NCBI GenBank assembly: GCA_947054185.1
Contig: CAMRVW010000001.1
Span: forward strand, 1 to 53,023
DNA: 53,023 nucleotides
Origin: an uncultured Rikenellaceae bacterium
GTDB lineage: Bacteria > Bacteroidota > Bacteroidia > Bacteroidales > Rikenellaceae
Reading direction: 5' to 3'
How positions within the stretch are numbered: position 1 is the first letter of the stretch; each line of letters begins with the position of its first letter. Of this stretch, positions 37,133-46,272 are shown piece by piece. The position numbers were made by a program, and so were the translations under genes. The notes under the pieces are model-generated. The model was not told the DNA's origin. It worked only from the letters and a program-made list of their open reading frames with translations, and ran no database searches.

Positions 37133-38737
37133 TTATGGTCGCAAGGGGGTAAGGTCGATGGTTTGTGTGATGCCTATTTGGTCGATGAAACGGTCGTCGT
37201 GCGATATGACCATAAGTGTGCCGCGATACTCTCTTATGGTGTCGGTGAGTATGGCGAGGCTTTCGATGTCGAGGTTGTTGGTCGGCTCGTCAAGCACGAA
37301 GAGGTCGGGGCTGTGGTCGGATATCATCATGCAGCACAGCATAAGGCGCATGCGTTCGCCTCCGCTGAGTGTATGGCAGGGCTTGTCCCACGACGACGCC
37401 GGGAACAGGGCGCGGTCAAGGCGCATCTTGATGTCGTGGTCGGCGAGGTGGCGCACGTTGTGGCGTTCTGCCATTTGCAGTACCGTCAGAGGGGTGTCGA
37501 GTGCCTTGTACTCCTGGTCGAGACAGGCGGTCGAGAAGTCGGCGCGTTCCACCCGTCCGTGTGTGGGGGTGAGATGGCCCAGCAGCAGGCGCACCAGCGT
37601 TGTCTTGCCGCTGCCGTTGTCGCCGGCTATGTGCACCCGCCCGCCGCTGCATATCTCTATGTCGAGCGGATGGCTCCATAGGGTGGCACCGTCGTTATAG
37701 GCGAAACAGAGGCCCGAGGCCCTGACAAGACGTTTGCCTGTGTGAATGACGGCGTTGTTGAAGTCTATCTTAAGCTCGGCGCGGTGTGTCTGTCTTTGGC
37801 GTAACAGGTTGAGTTTCTGTTGTGTCTGCTCTATGATGGCGGTGTGCCTGAGGCGAAGCTGCGATGTGCTGTTTTCGGCCTGTGCGCCGCGTGCATTCAT
37901 TATTATGCGGGCTGTGCCCCCTTTCGATTTGTTGCGTTCGCCCTGTGCCGTGCGCCGTTCCTGCCTTTGCTGTGCCTCCTGTGCCCGTTTGCGGGCCGTG
38001 CGCAGGGCGTTGTGTCCCGCCTCTATCTGTTCTGTCAGCGACTGTTCTTCGGCGTCTCGTTGCTTGCGATAGAAGTCGTAATTGCCGCCATAGCTCTTTA
38101 CACCCTCGGATGTCAGTTCGTAAGTGGTATTCAAGAGGTTGAGCAGCGTTATGTCGTGGCTGACCACTATCAGCGTGGCGCTTGTCTGCTCTATGTAACG
38201 GTAAAGTCTTGCCCGTGCCGTGCGGTCGAGGTGGTTGGTGGGTTCGTCTAACAGCACCGTGTCGGGGGAGTGCAGGGCAAGTGCCGCGAGCATGGCCTTG
38301 GTGCGTTCGCCGCCGCTGAGTTCTGAGGCCGGGGTGTCGGGCCCTATGTGCGAGAGTCCCCACTGTGCCAGGGCCGTGTGGCATCTATCCTCTATATCCC
38401 AGTCGTCAGAGAGGGTGTCGAAGAGGATGGGGTCGACCGAGCCGGCGCAGATGGCCCGCAAAGCCTCTATCTTGCCGGCGACACCGAGCATTTCGGCGAC
38501 GTTTCGGCTGTCGGGGGCTGTGTTTTGGGGTATGTAACAGAGGTGCGATGAGGCTGTGACGCTTCCCGTGGCAGGGGTCAGACGACCTGCCATTATTTGC
38601 ATAAGCGTCGACTTGCCGACACCGTTGGCGCCTATAAGCGATACTTTGGCCCCCTCGGGCACCGAGAGGCTGATGTTTGAAAACAGCGGTTGCTGATTGG
38701 TGTGGCGGTAAGAGATGCCGCGTAATATGATACTCAT
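37133..38737 (-). CDS. ABC-F family ATPase
   Basis: A 534-residue soluble protein with two ABC domains and no membrane segments. First domain: Walker A GANGVGKST, signature LSGGERTKAML, Walker B VLLDEPTNHLD. A charged linker (~210-310, rich in Q/R/E; MRKRAQEAQQRQERR-like) follows, then the second domain: GDNGSGKTT, LSGGERMRLML, FVLDEPTNNLD. ABC-F proteins act on the ribosome. Some relieve stalling, others protect from antibiotics. Its subgroup cannot be fixed by eye. The overall layout, including the short first inter-domain segment and a structured leader, would suit a resistance-type member as well as a housekeeping one. Confidence 0.9.
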   Translation of the reverse strand: MSIILRGISYRHTNQQPLFSNISLSVPEGAKVSLIGANGVGKSTLMQIMAGRLTPATGSVTASSHLCYIPQNTAPDSRNVAEMLGVAGKIEALRAICAGSVDPILFDTLSDDWDIEDRCHTALAQWGLSHIGPDTPASELSGGERTKAMLAALALHSPDTVLLDEPTNHLDRTARARLYRYIEQTSATLIVVSHDITLLNLLNTTYELTSEGVKSYGGNYDFYRKQRDAEEQSLTEQIEAGHNALRTARKRAQEAQQRQERRTAQGERNKSKGGTARIIMNARGAQAENSTSQLRLRHTAIIEQTQQKLNLLRQRQTHRAELKIDFNNAVIHTGKRLVRASGLCFAYNDGATLWSHPLDIEICSGGRVHIAGDNGSGKTTLVRLLLGHLTPTHGRVERADFSTACLDQEYKALDTPLTVLQMAERHNVRHLADHDIKMRLDRALFPASSWDKPCHTLSGGERMRLMLCCMMISDHSPDLFVLDEPTNNLDIESLAILTDTIREYRGTLMVISHDDRFIDQIGITQTIDLTPLRP

Positions 38738-38858
38738 GATAAACGATCGTACGGATGGCCGCCCGGCCGGTGAAACCTGAATGCTTGTTGTGTGACATCG
38801 GCTCCCTTGGAACCGAACTAACGATCGCTTATCTTCATCGGAGTGATTTTTGATTCGG
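38738..38858 (-). promoter_or_regulatory. Structured leader of the ABC-F gene, with a possible 6-codon leader ORF
   Basis: Reading on the minus strand, AAGCGATCGT (38830-38821) can pair with ACGATCGTTT (38750-38741), which ends 3 nt before the ABC-F ATG. This 10-bp stem, with one G-U pair, encloses a CGGTTCC/GGAGCCG hairpin and a GGCC-GGGC-GGCC hairpin. A mini-ORF (ATG 38838 to TAG 38818, peptide MKISDR) covers the upstream arm. A ribosome stalled on it would be expected to open the stem. The layout resembles translational attenuators of ABC-F resistance genes. This is seen in one sequence only. Confidence 0.4.
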
Positions 38859-38861
38859 GGA

Positions 38862-38892
38862 CAAAAATAGAAAATAAAGCGGTGCGGACAAA
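38862..38892 (-). promoter_or_regulatory. ABC-F gene promoter
   Basis: On the minus strand TTTG (38892-38889), a 19-nt spacer and TATTTTTG (38869-38862) fit the consensus. The implied start near 38855 gives a leader of almost 120 nt, much longer than at rpsA or folE. Confidence 0.75.
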
Positions 38893-39030
38893 ATTTAAGG
38901 AGCTCTTTTTATTCGTCGGGTGACGACCGGCTTTCAAGCGGATATGGGTAAAGGGGCGTGGCAGGGGGCTTTCGGAAGAGGGGTCTTGTTGTTGGGGAGT
39001 GGGGTTTTTCCGGAAGGCGATATCTTAAAG

Positions 39031-39061
39031 TAAAAGAGCAACCCCGTTTGCTTGCGGTTGC
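39031..39061 (-). terminator. Probable terminator after the SGNH-like gene
   Basis: On the minus strand GCAACC (39061-39056) pairs with GGTTGC (39043-39038), followed by TCTTTTA. It lies just past the stop at 39073. The rest of 38893-39030 holds nothing I can identify. Confidence 0.5.
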
Positions 39062-39072
39062 ACTTTTGTTTA

Positions 39073-40017
39073 CTATAGTTTCAGGGTCTCTTTGAGTATG
39101 AGGCTGAATTTTTCGGCTCCCTCTTCGTGCAGATGGCTGGCGTCGAAGAAGTCGTCTTCCGTAAAGCGGGGGTCGTCGATGAAGTCGTAATACTCCGTTT
39201 CGGGGTATGCGCTCTGCATGGAGTCGACGCATTGCCGCATCTCTGCCTTGCCGCGCTCGGTCATCATCTCTGTGAAGGTGCTGTAACAGGGCATGGCAAT
39301 CACCGCTAAGCGCACACCGGCCTTGTTGCAGGCGTCGGCAAGGTGTTTGAGGTTGTCGATGCCCTCTTTGAAAGCGAGCGGGGCATTGGGGTGACCATAG
39401 TCTATTGTGAGCGTGAGTTGGGTGCTCTTCCAGTCTTTCGAACGTGACGATGCAGGCATCCTCTCAAACCCCGACGGCATGCATCCGTGCTTGTCCTCGA
39501 AGTCGCTTTTGAAAATGCGCGCACCATACTCCAGGCGCGAGTTGAGCAGTTCCGACCAATGCCAATAGGGTATGTGGGGCTCGTATGATATGCCCATATA
39601 CTTTTCATACATGCACTGATAGGTCGAGGTGAAATTTACAGACTTTTGAGTCCCCTCTTTACTTGCGCACGGATATAGGTAACTCAGATATTGCGAGTTG
39701 TATCGAAGGGGCCATATCACGCATTTCAAGTTGGTGAGTGTGGGTATGTAACGTCGGGCCAGTGCTGCATCGTAATAGGCAGTGCGTCCGCTGATGGCCA
39801 TGTTGAACACGCTGTCGCCCAAATGTTCGGGTATAATGCCGGTGGCGGTGTGAGAGTGCCCCAGCACCAGCACCTTTATGCGGTCGCCGTGCTCTTCGAC
39901 ATATCGCCGCTTATATGAGTAACCGTTCGGGACGGTGAGCAGAAACAGCTCTATGGCTATGCAGAGAAGCAATGCAAGCAGGGCGAAGAGTGCCGTTTTG
40001 CGCAAAAAACATTTCAT
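39073..40017 (-). CDS. SGNH-like protein paired with an MBOAT acyltransferase
   Basis: A 314-residue protein with an N-terminal membrane anchor (~8-30) and an extracytoplasmic domain. VLGHSHTATG (nucleophile candidate S55) and a C-terminal DASHLHEEGAEKF (D292, H295) match the Ser and DxxH elements of SGNH/GDSL esterases or acetyltransferases such as the AlgJ/AlgX and DltD partners. With the adjacent MBOAT it probably transfers an acyl group to a surface polymer. The substrate is unknown. It starts 6 nt after the MBOAT stop. Confidence 0.75.
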   Translation of the reverse strand: MKCFLRKTALFALLALLLCIAIELFLLTVPNGYSYKRRYVEEHGDRIKVLVLGHSHTATGIIPEHLGDSVFNMAISGRTAYYDAALARRYIPTLTNLKCVIWPLRYNSQYLSYLYPCASKEGTQKSVNFTSTYQCMYEKYMGISYEPHIPYWHWSELLNSRLEYGARIFKSDFEDKHGCMPSGFERMPASSRSKDWKSTQLTLTIDYGHPNAPLAFKEGIDNLKHLADACNKAGVRLAVIAMPCYSTFTEMMTERGKAEMRQCVDSMQSAYPETEYYDFIDDPRFTEDDFFDASHLHEEGAEKFSLILKETLKL

Positions 40018-40023
40018 GGTCTG

Positions 40024-41466
40024 TCAGAATTGGAAGTAAATAAAATCGGTCTGTCCTCCCGCGAAGAGCAAGATAATGAGTATGATGGAAAGGTAAAGCG
40101 CCCAACGTACGGCTCGCGGGCGCAGCACTGCCGAGGTGTCGGCAAGTTGCAGCACGTGGTTTTTGTGACGTCCCAACCACTCGACAACCAAGAATATCAC
40201 TATGAACGCCAGCGCCTTTTTGCCGTATGTGGGCATGGCGGGGTGCAGCTTGGTTACCATGCACACCATATAGTCGTATGCCTGTTGTATCGTCTCGGCG
40301 CGGAACAGAATCCACCCTATCACCACCAGGGCAAAGGTGAGAATCATCTGCCACGCCTCTTTAAACGACGGCAGCATCTTGCCTTGCGCCACCACATCGG
40401 TATATTTGCGGTTGCGTCCCAGCATCAGCAGCGGGAAGAACAACAGCGCGTGGTATGCACCCCAGCCTATGAACGTCCAGTTGGCGCCATGCCAGAATCC
40501 GCTGATGAGAAATATTGTCATGGTGTTGCGGGCCACCTTCCACCGGGCGCAACGGCTGCCGCCCAAGGGTATATATATGTAATCGCGGAACCATGTGGTG
40601 AGCGATATGTGCCAGCGCCTCCAAAACTCGGCTATGTCGCGCGAGAAGTACGGGAAATTGAAGTTGCGCATGAGGTCTATGCCGAACAGACGCGCCGTGC
40701 CGATGGCTATGTCGGAATAGCCCGAGAAGTCGCCGTATATCTGGAAGGTGAAGAATATGGCTCCGCAAATCAGGTCTAAACCGTTAAGAGTCTGGTAATT
40801 GGCGAATATGATGTTTGCTGCCGCGGCGCAGTTGTCGGCTATCACCATTTTTTTGAAAAATCCCCATAGTATCTGTCTTGCCCCGTCGACGGCCTTGGTG
40901 TAATCGAATGTGCGTGGTGCCAGAAATTGGGGCAGCAGGTTGGTGGCGCGCTCTATGGGGCCGGCCACCAGCTGGGGGAAGAAGCTGATGAAGGCGAAGA
41001 ATGCCACCATGTCGTGGGTGGGTGTTATCTTGCGTCGATATACGTCGATGGTGTAACTGAGGGCCTGGAACGTGTAAAAGCTGATGCCCACGGGCAGCAG
41101 TATGTCGAGCGTGACCCAGTCGGCCTCCATGCCTAAAGAGCGTAAGATGTGTGCAAAGTTTTCGCCGAAGAAGTTGAAATATTTGAAATAGCACAGTATC
41201 GCCAGGTTCAATACTATGTTGGCGGCGCTGATGGCTTTTTGCACACTGCGTCTGCCCTCGTTGCGCTCGAGCAGTATGCCGCTCAGGAAGCTGCATACGG
41301 TGGTTATGGCAATGAGGATGAGAAAACGCCAGTCCCACCAGCCGTAAAAGAGATAACTGACCGCCACCACAAAGAGGTTTTGCTGTCGCAGGGGTTTGAA
41401 CACGAACCAATAGAGCAGGAAGACTATGGGCAAAAACAGAAGGAATTCGAAAGAGTTGAAAAGCAC
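40024..41466 (-). CDS. MBOAT family O-acyltransferase
   Basis: This multi-pass membrane protein moves acyl groups across or onto extracytoplasmic acceptors (the AlgI/DltB/PatA group). I place the start at GTG 41466 (VLFNSFEFLLFLPIVFLLYW, the usual family N-terminus; 480 residues). The longer frame to ATG 41532 runs back through the predicted promoter and repeat. Family motifs include EFWRRWHISLTTWFRDYIYIPLGG and the catalytic-His region GFWHGANWTFIGWGAYHALL. It forms an operon with the SGNH-like gene. Confidence 0.9.
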   Translation of the reverse strand: MLFNSFEFLLFLPIVFLLYWFVFKPLRQQNLFVVAVSYLFYGWWDWRFLILIAITTVCSFLSGILLERNEGRRSVQKAISAANIVLNLAILCYFKYFNFFGENFAHILRSLGMEADWVTLDILLPVGISFYTFQALSYTIDVYRRKITPTHDMVAFFAFISFFPQLVAGPIERATNLLPQFLAPRTFDYTKAVDGARQILWGFFKKMVIADNCAAAANIIFANYQTLNGLDLICGAIFFTFQIYGDFSGYSDIAIGTARLFGIDLMRNFNFPYFSRDIAEFWRRWHISLTTWFRDYIYIPLGGSRCARWKVARNTMTIFLISGFWHGANWTFIGWGAYHALLFFPLLMLGRNRKYTDVVAQGKMLPSFKEAWQMILTFALVVIGWILFRAETIQQAYDYMVCMVTKLHPAMPTYGKKALAFIVIFLVVEWLGRHKNHVLQLADTSAVLRPRAVRWALYLSIILIILLFAGGQTDFIYFQF

Positions 41467-41479
41467 GGATGTCTGTTGT

Positions 41480-41685
41480 TGCACCCCGGTTCCTCGGCAG
41501 GGCGTTTTGCAAAGATAAAGCGTGAGGAACATTCGTCTTATCTCTCTTTCGGGTAAACGGAACTAAAACAAACAGTGCACTCTTCTCACCCGGCGCCACG
41601 TTGTGTGAGAGTTGCGGTGTTTATCCTTTCAGTCTGTAAAATTGGCGATTTTAAAAGAGAAGGATAAAGCAGAAAACGCTTCTTG
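41480..41685 (-). repeat. Duplicated intergenic element, copy A
   Basis: Shared blocks with copy B: a TTTATCCTT/AAGGATAAA-bounded hairpin containing TGTAAAATTGGCGATT, the TTATCTCTCTTT motif, and GTTCCTC/GAGGAAC arms. The middle differs in sequence. Copy A carries TATCTTTG (41517-41510, minus strand), a likely -7 box for the MBOAT gene with no clear -33. Confidence 0.75.
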
Positions 41686-41764
41686 TTGATTTACTGTCTT
41701 TTGCCGTTTTGACAAGACAGGTGTGATAAGTCTATTGCTAATTAAAACGCACGGCGGCAGAGGT

Positions 41765-42006
41765 GTTGTGCCCGGGTTCCTCTGACAGGCTTTTGCAAAA
41801 AAAAGAAGCGTGAGGAACTAAATCGTTTATCTCTCTTTAGGTATCGCCAAACACCCGACTAAAAACAAACAACATCTTCCCCACGCAATACCACAAACAG
41901 GCCGCACGGGCGTGTTCATAGCATTGGTGAGCGTTTGTATTGTCTATCCTTTTAGTCTGTAAAATTGGCGATTCTAAAGAGAAGGATAAAGCAAAAACGC
42001 TTCCTA
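41765..42006 (-). repeat. Duplicated intergenic element, copy B
   Basis: Same order of blocks as copy A in the same orientation, about 285 nt away. The promoter-like octamer is degenerate here (TTTTTTTG). The variable middle differs from copy A, but in each copy it contains palindromic segments, e.g. CACGCCCGTG here. Confidence 0.75.
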
Positions 42007-42057
42007 TATATCTAATTCATAGCTGTTTTTGAAATGACTTTTTCATAAACAGCATCA

Positions 42058-42087
42058 CAAAGTTAAATAAATATCGGAACAATACAA
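42058..42087 (-). promoter_or_regulatory. Promoter-like site upstream of the duplicated element
   Basis: On the minus strand TTG (42087-42085), a 19-nt spacer and TAACTTTG (42065-42058). It would transcribe both copies of the element toward the MBOAT gene. 42088-42320 shows no gene. Confidence 0.5.
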
Positions 42088-42326
42088 CGCTTCGGGGAAG
42101 ATGTTGAAATGCAAAAATATAATTTATTTGGAGAAAGTGTCGGCAAAATAGTTGTGATGCACATTTTCAGACATGGCAGGCTTTTGTTGTCGGATGGAGG
42201 CTGACGATGGGTTAGGGCGGGGGAGGATGGGGGAGTCGGTGTCGGGCGGTTGTTTAGGCCGTTCTATTGATGAGCAGCATGTTGAGGCTGTCGGAAAGAG
42301 CCGTGGGGGTGGCGGACGATAAACGA

Positions 42327-42357
42327 AAAAGGCCCCGTCATCAAGACGGGGCCTTTT
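42327..42357 (-). terminator. nifJ terminator
   Basis: Perfect 13-bp arms AAAAGGCCCCGTC and GACGGGGCCTTTT with a 5-nt loop, followed on the minus strand by a T-run. Confidence 0.9.
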
Positions 42358-42376
42358 GGTCAAGGTATTTTAAAAC

Positions 42377-45300
42377 TTACTCTTCGGTGTTGTAATTCAT
42401 CGCTGCGAAGCGTTTGTATGTCGAGTAACGCCATTTAGCGTTGGTCTCGGAAGCAGCGAAGAGCTCTTGAGCCTCGGCGGGGAACGCCTTGAGCAATGAG
42501 GTGTAACGCACCTCGTTGAGGATGAAGTTTTGGAATTCGCTCCAGTTCGGCTCTTTAGAGTCGAGGGTGAAGGGGTTTTGTCCCTGCTCTATGAGGGTGG
42601 GGTTATAGCGCCACAGGTGCCAGTAACCGCACTCGACAGCGCGTTTCTCGGTGAGCTGTGACACACCCATGCCGCCCTTGATGCCGTGGTTGATACACGG
42701 TGCGTACGCTATGATGAGCGATGGCCCGTCGTATGCCTCGGCCTCTTTGAGAGCCTGGAGGTATTGGTTGTGGTTGGCGCCCATGGCCACCTGTGCCACA
42801 TATACATAGCCGTATGTCATGGCCATTGCGCCAAGGTCTTTCTTGCGCACACGTTTGCCGGCAGAGGCAAATTTGGCAACGGCGCCTATCGGGGTCGACT
42901 TAGACGACTGGCCGCCGGTGTTGGAGTAAACCTCGGTGTCGAGCACCAGCACGTTGACATTCTCGCCCGATGCCAGCACGTGGTCCAGGCCGCCGTATCC
43001 GATATCGTAAGCCCAGCCGTCGCCGCCGAATATCCAGGTCGACTTGCGCACCAGATATTGCTTGAGGTCGACAATCTGACGGCAAGCGTTGCAGTCGCAC
43101 TTCTCGGCAAGCGGCAACAGCTTCTCGGCAGCAGCCTTCGATGCCTCGTATGAGTTGAAGCCGTCGAGCCACTCCTGCATCGCAGCCTTGGTCTCGGCCG
43201 AGCACTTGTCGCAGTTGGCGATGGCGTCGGTGACAGTGGCTTTCAGGCGGTTACGCAGGGTCTTGACACCGGTGTTGATACCCAGGCCGAACTCGGCGTT
43301 GTCCTCGAAGAGCGAGTTGGCCCATGCGGGACCGTGGCCGTTCTTGTCGGTGCAATAGGGTGACGAGGGTGCAGAGCCGCCGTATATAGACGAGCATCCT
43401 GTGGCGTTGGCGATGTTCATGTGGTCGCCGAACAGCTGGGTTATGGCCTTGATATAGGGGGTCTCGCCACAGCCTGCACATGCGCCCGAGAACTCGAAGA
43501 GCGGTTGTGCGAACTGGCTGTTCTTGACGCTGCGGGTCTTGTCGACGACGGTTTTGTAACCCACCTTGTCGTGCATGTATGCAAAGCGTTCTGCCTCACC
43601 GTTTTCGAGCTCTCCCTCAAGGGGCTTCATGACGAGTGCCTTGGTCGGTGCGGGACAGATGCCGGCGCAGTTGCCGCAACCGGTACAATCGAGCGGGCTG
43701 ACCTGTATCTTGAACTTGTACTCTTTGAGAGCGCCTGCACCCTGTATGGTGACGGTGCCTGCGGGAGCTGCGGCAGCCTCGGCCTCGGTCAGGAGGAACG
43801 GGCGTATCGCTGCGTGGGGGCACACATAGGCGCACTGGTTACACTGTATACAGTTTTCTGACTGCCACTGGGGAACGTTGGTTGCGATACCGCGCTTTTC
43901 ATACTGGGCGGTGCCGGCATCCCAGGTACCGTCTTCGCGGCCCTTGAAGGCGCTGACGGGCAGGTCGTCGCCTTTGAGCGCGTTGATGGGGGCAACGATC
44001 TTGGCGATGAACTCGGGAAGGTCGCCGTGGTGCTCGGGTGCAGGGGTGATAGAGGCCCACTCGGCGGGTATCTCTATCTTGACGACATTTGCACCGGCCT
44101 CAACGGCAGCATAGTTTTTGTTTACGATGTCTTCACCTTTCTTGCCGTAAGATTTGAAGATGGCCTTCTTCATGTGCTCGACGGCGCTGTCGTAAGGTAT
44201 GACGCCCGACACCTTGAAGAATGCGCTCTGCATTATGGTGTTGGTGCGTGAGCCCAACCCCAGCTCGGCAGCTATCTTGGTGGCGTTGATGACATAGAAG
44301 TTGATGTGGTGCTCGGCCATGTATCTCTTCATGTCGTCAGGCAGGTGCTTTTTGGTGGTCTCCTCGTCCCAGACACTGTTGAGCAGGAAGGTGCCGCCGT
44401 CTTTCAGCCCTTTCAAAAGGTCGTATTTGCCAAGGTATGAAGGCACATGGCAGGCCACGAAGTCGGGAGTGGTGACCAGATAGGGCGAGTTGATGGGGTG
44501 GTCGCCGAAACGAAGGTGCGAGCTGGTGTAACCGCCCGATTTCTTCGAGTCGTAAGAGAAATAGGCCTGGCAATATTTGTTGGTTGCCTCACCGATGATC
44601 TTGATGGAGTTTTTGTTGGCGCCCACGGTGCCGTCCGAGCCCAGACCTATGAAGCGCGCCTCGAACAGACCCTCGTGGTCGAGCTGAAGCTCGGGACCCA
44701 CGGGCAACGACTTGAAGGTGACGTCGTCGACGATGCCCACCACAAACTGGTTTTTGGGCTCGTTCATCTTAAGGTTGTCGTAAACGGCCAGTATCTGTGC
44801 AGGGGTGGTGTCTTTAGACGAGAGACCGTAACGGCCGCCCACTATTAACGGGGCGTTCGCCTTGCCATAGAAGAGGTCTTTGACGTCGAGATAGAGGGGG
44901 TCGCCGTTTGCGCCCGGCTCTTTGGTGCGGTCGAGCACACAGATGCGTTTGACCGTCGAGGGGAGCACACTCATGAAATGTTTTGCCGAGAAGGGACGAT
45001 AGAGGTGTACCGATATAAGACCCACTTTTTCGCCTCTCTTTGCAAGGTATGCGATGGTCTCGCGGATGGTCTCGGTGATAGAGCCCATGGCGATGATGAT
45101 GTTTTCGGCATCGGGTGCGCCGTAATAGTTGAACGGGGCATAGCTGCGTCCGGTGATGTGGCTTATCTGCTTCATGCACTCGGCAACCATGTCGGGAACG
45201 GCGTCATAGAAGCTGTTGGCAGCCTCGCGCGTCTGGAAGTATATGTCGGGGTTCTGCGCGGTGCCTCGTGTGACGGGATGCTCGGGGTTGAGAGCGCGAG

Positions 45301-45919
45301 AGCGGAACTCGGCCAGAGCCTTCCTGTCGAAGAGGGGCTCGAGGTCTTCCTGCTCGAGAAGCTCTATCTTCTGTATCTCGTGCGAGGTGCGGAAACCGTC
45401 GAATATGTTCATGAAGGGCACACGGGCCTTGAGAGATACAAGGTGAGAGACCGCAGAAAGGTCCATCACCTCTTGCACACTGCCCGACATGAGCATGGCG
45501 AAGCCCGTCTGGCGGGTGGCCATGATGTCCTGATGGTCGCCGAATATAGAGAGCGCCTGAGCAGCCAACGCGCGGGCCGACACATGGAAGACGCCGGGAA
45601 GAAGCTCGCCCGATATCTTGTACATGTTGGGGATCATCAGAAGCAGGCCCTGTGAGGCAGTGAAGGTGGAGGTGAGGGCACCGCTCTGCAACGAGCCGTG
45701 CACGGCACCGGCAGCACCGGCCTCAGATTGCATCTCAACGACATTTACGGTCTGGCCGAAGATGTTCTTGCGACCGGCAGCCGACCATTCGTCGACCAGT
45801 TCCGCCATTGTTGACGACGGTGTGATGGGGTAAATGGCCGCAACCTCACTGAACATATAGGCAATGTGGGCGGCGGCATAGTTACCGTCACAGGTGATGA
45901 ATTTCTTTTCTTTTGTCAT
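42377..45919 (-). CDS. nifJ: Pyruvate:ferredoxin (flavodoxin) oxidoreductase
   Basis: A single-chain enzyme of 1,180 residues that oxidises pyruvate to acetyl-CoA and CO2 and reduces ferredoxin or flavodoxin. It is central to anaerobic energy metabolism. Domains in order: pyrimidine-binding domain I (YPITPSSTMAELVDEW), domain II, gamma domain (GLGSDGTVGANKNS), a 2x[4Fe-4S] ferredoxin domain (CIQCNQCAYVCP near 690; CTGCGNCAGICP near 743), and the TPP domain with CAGCGETPY and GDGWAYDIGYGGLDHVLASG. The C-terminal cysteine for the proximal cluster (YAPCINHGI) is present. It is monocistronic. Confidence 0.97.
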   Translation of the reverse strand: MTKEKKFITCDGNYAAAHIAYMFSEVAAIYPITPSSTMAELVDEWSAAGRKNIFGQTVNVVEMQSEAGAAGAVHGSLQSGALTSTFTASQGLLLMIPNMYKISGELLPGVFHVSARALAAQALSIFGDHQDIMATRQTGFAMLMSGSVQEVMDLSAVSHLVSLKARVPFMNIFDGFRTSHEIQKIELLEQEDLEPLFDRKALAEFRSRALNPEHPVTRGTAQNPDIYFQTREAANSFYDAVPDMVAECMKQISHITGRSYAPFNYYGAPDAENIIIAMGSITETIRETIAYLAKRGEKVGLISVHLYRPFSAKHFMSVLPSTVKRICVLDRTKEPGANGDPLYLDVKDLFYGKANAPLIVGGRYGLSSKDTTPAQILAVYDNLKMNEPKNQFVVGIVDDVTFKSLPVGPELQLDHEGLFEARFIGLGSDGTVGANKNSIKIIGEATNKYCQAYFSYDSKKSGGYTSSHLRFGDHPINSPYLVTTPDFVACHVPSYLGKYDLLKGLKDGGTFLLNSVWDEETTKKHLPDDMKRYMAEHHINFYVINATKIAAELGLGSRTNTIMQSAFFKVSGVIPYDSAVEHMKKAIFKSYGKKGEDIVNKNYAAVEAGANVVKIEIPAEWASITPAPEHHGDLPEFIAKIVAPINALKGDDLPVSAFKGREDGTWDAGTAQYEKRGIATNVPQWQSENCIQCNQCAYVCPHAAIRPFLLTEAEAAAAPAGTVTIQGAGALKEYKFKIQVSPLDCTGCGNCAGICPAPTKALVMKPLEGELENGEAERFAYMHDKVGYKTVVDKTRSVKNSQFAQPLFEFSGACAGCGETPYIKAITQLFGDHMNIANATGCSSIYGGSAPSSPYCTDKNGHGPAWANSLFEDNAEFGLGINTGVKTLRNRLKATVTDAIANCDKCSAETKAAMQEWLDGFNSYEASKAAAEKLLPLAEKCDCNACRQIVDLKQYLVRKSTWIFGGDGWAYDIGYGGLDHVLASGENVNVLVLDTEVYSNTGGQSSKSTPIGAVAKFASAGKRVRKKDLGAMAMTYGYVYVAQVAMGANHNQYLQALKEAEAYDGPSLIIAYAPCINHGIKGGMGVSQLTEKRAVECGYWHLWRYNPTLIEQGQNPFTLDSKEPNWSEFQNFILNEVRYTSLLKAFPAEAQELFAASETNAKWRYSTYKRFAAMNYNTEE

Positions 45920-45994
45920 TTTTATAATCGTTAGTCAATAGATTCTCAATTCTGAAACTCAGGGGCTGTTGTCTGTCGGGTCATTGCCCCGTAC

Positions 45995-46025
45995 CAAAGA
46001 TATTCCAACTCGCAAATGTATCAAA
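45995..46025 (-). promoter_or_regulatory. nifJ promoter
   Basis: On the minus strand TTTG (46025-46022), a 19-nt spacer and TATCTTTG (46002-45995) match the consensus. The leader is about 70 nt. The gap 46026-46272 otherwise shows no gene. Confidence 0.85.
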
Positions 46026-46272
46026 AATACATAAAAAATGCAAGAAAAATCGTCGAAGCTTATCTTGCGGCGACGCTATTCAAACGGGCGGTGCCGTTTT
46101 TTTTGTTGTCTTGCGGAGGGGGCTGGCAAAGAGGTTTGCAGCGCTATCAGAAGATGGTGTGCGTATGTCAGCACGAAGCGCCCGATGCGGTGATCTCTTT
46201 GACGCATCGCACCCCAAGAGGCGAATCTTGTGCGGGCAAGAGGGGGCATGGTCGGGGATTGTCGTGGCGGGG

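Noticed and set aside
41480..42006. Integron attC-like sites (conserved ends, variable palindromic middle)
   Set aside because: There are no cassette genes, no integrase and no RYYYAAC/GTTRRRY core sites.
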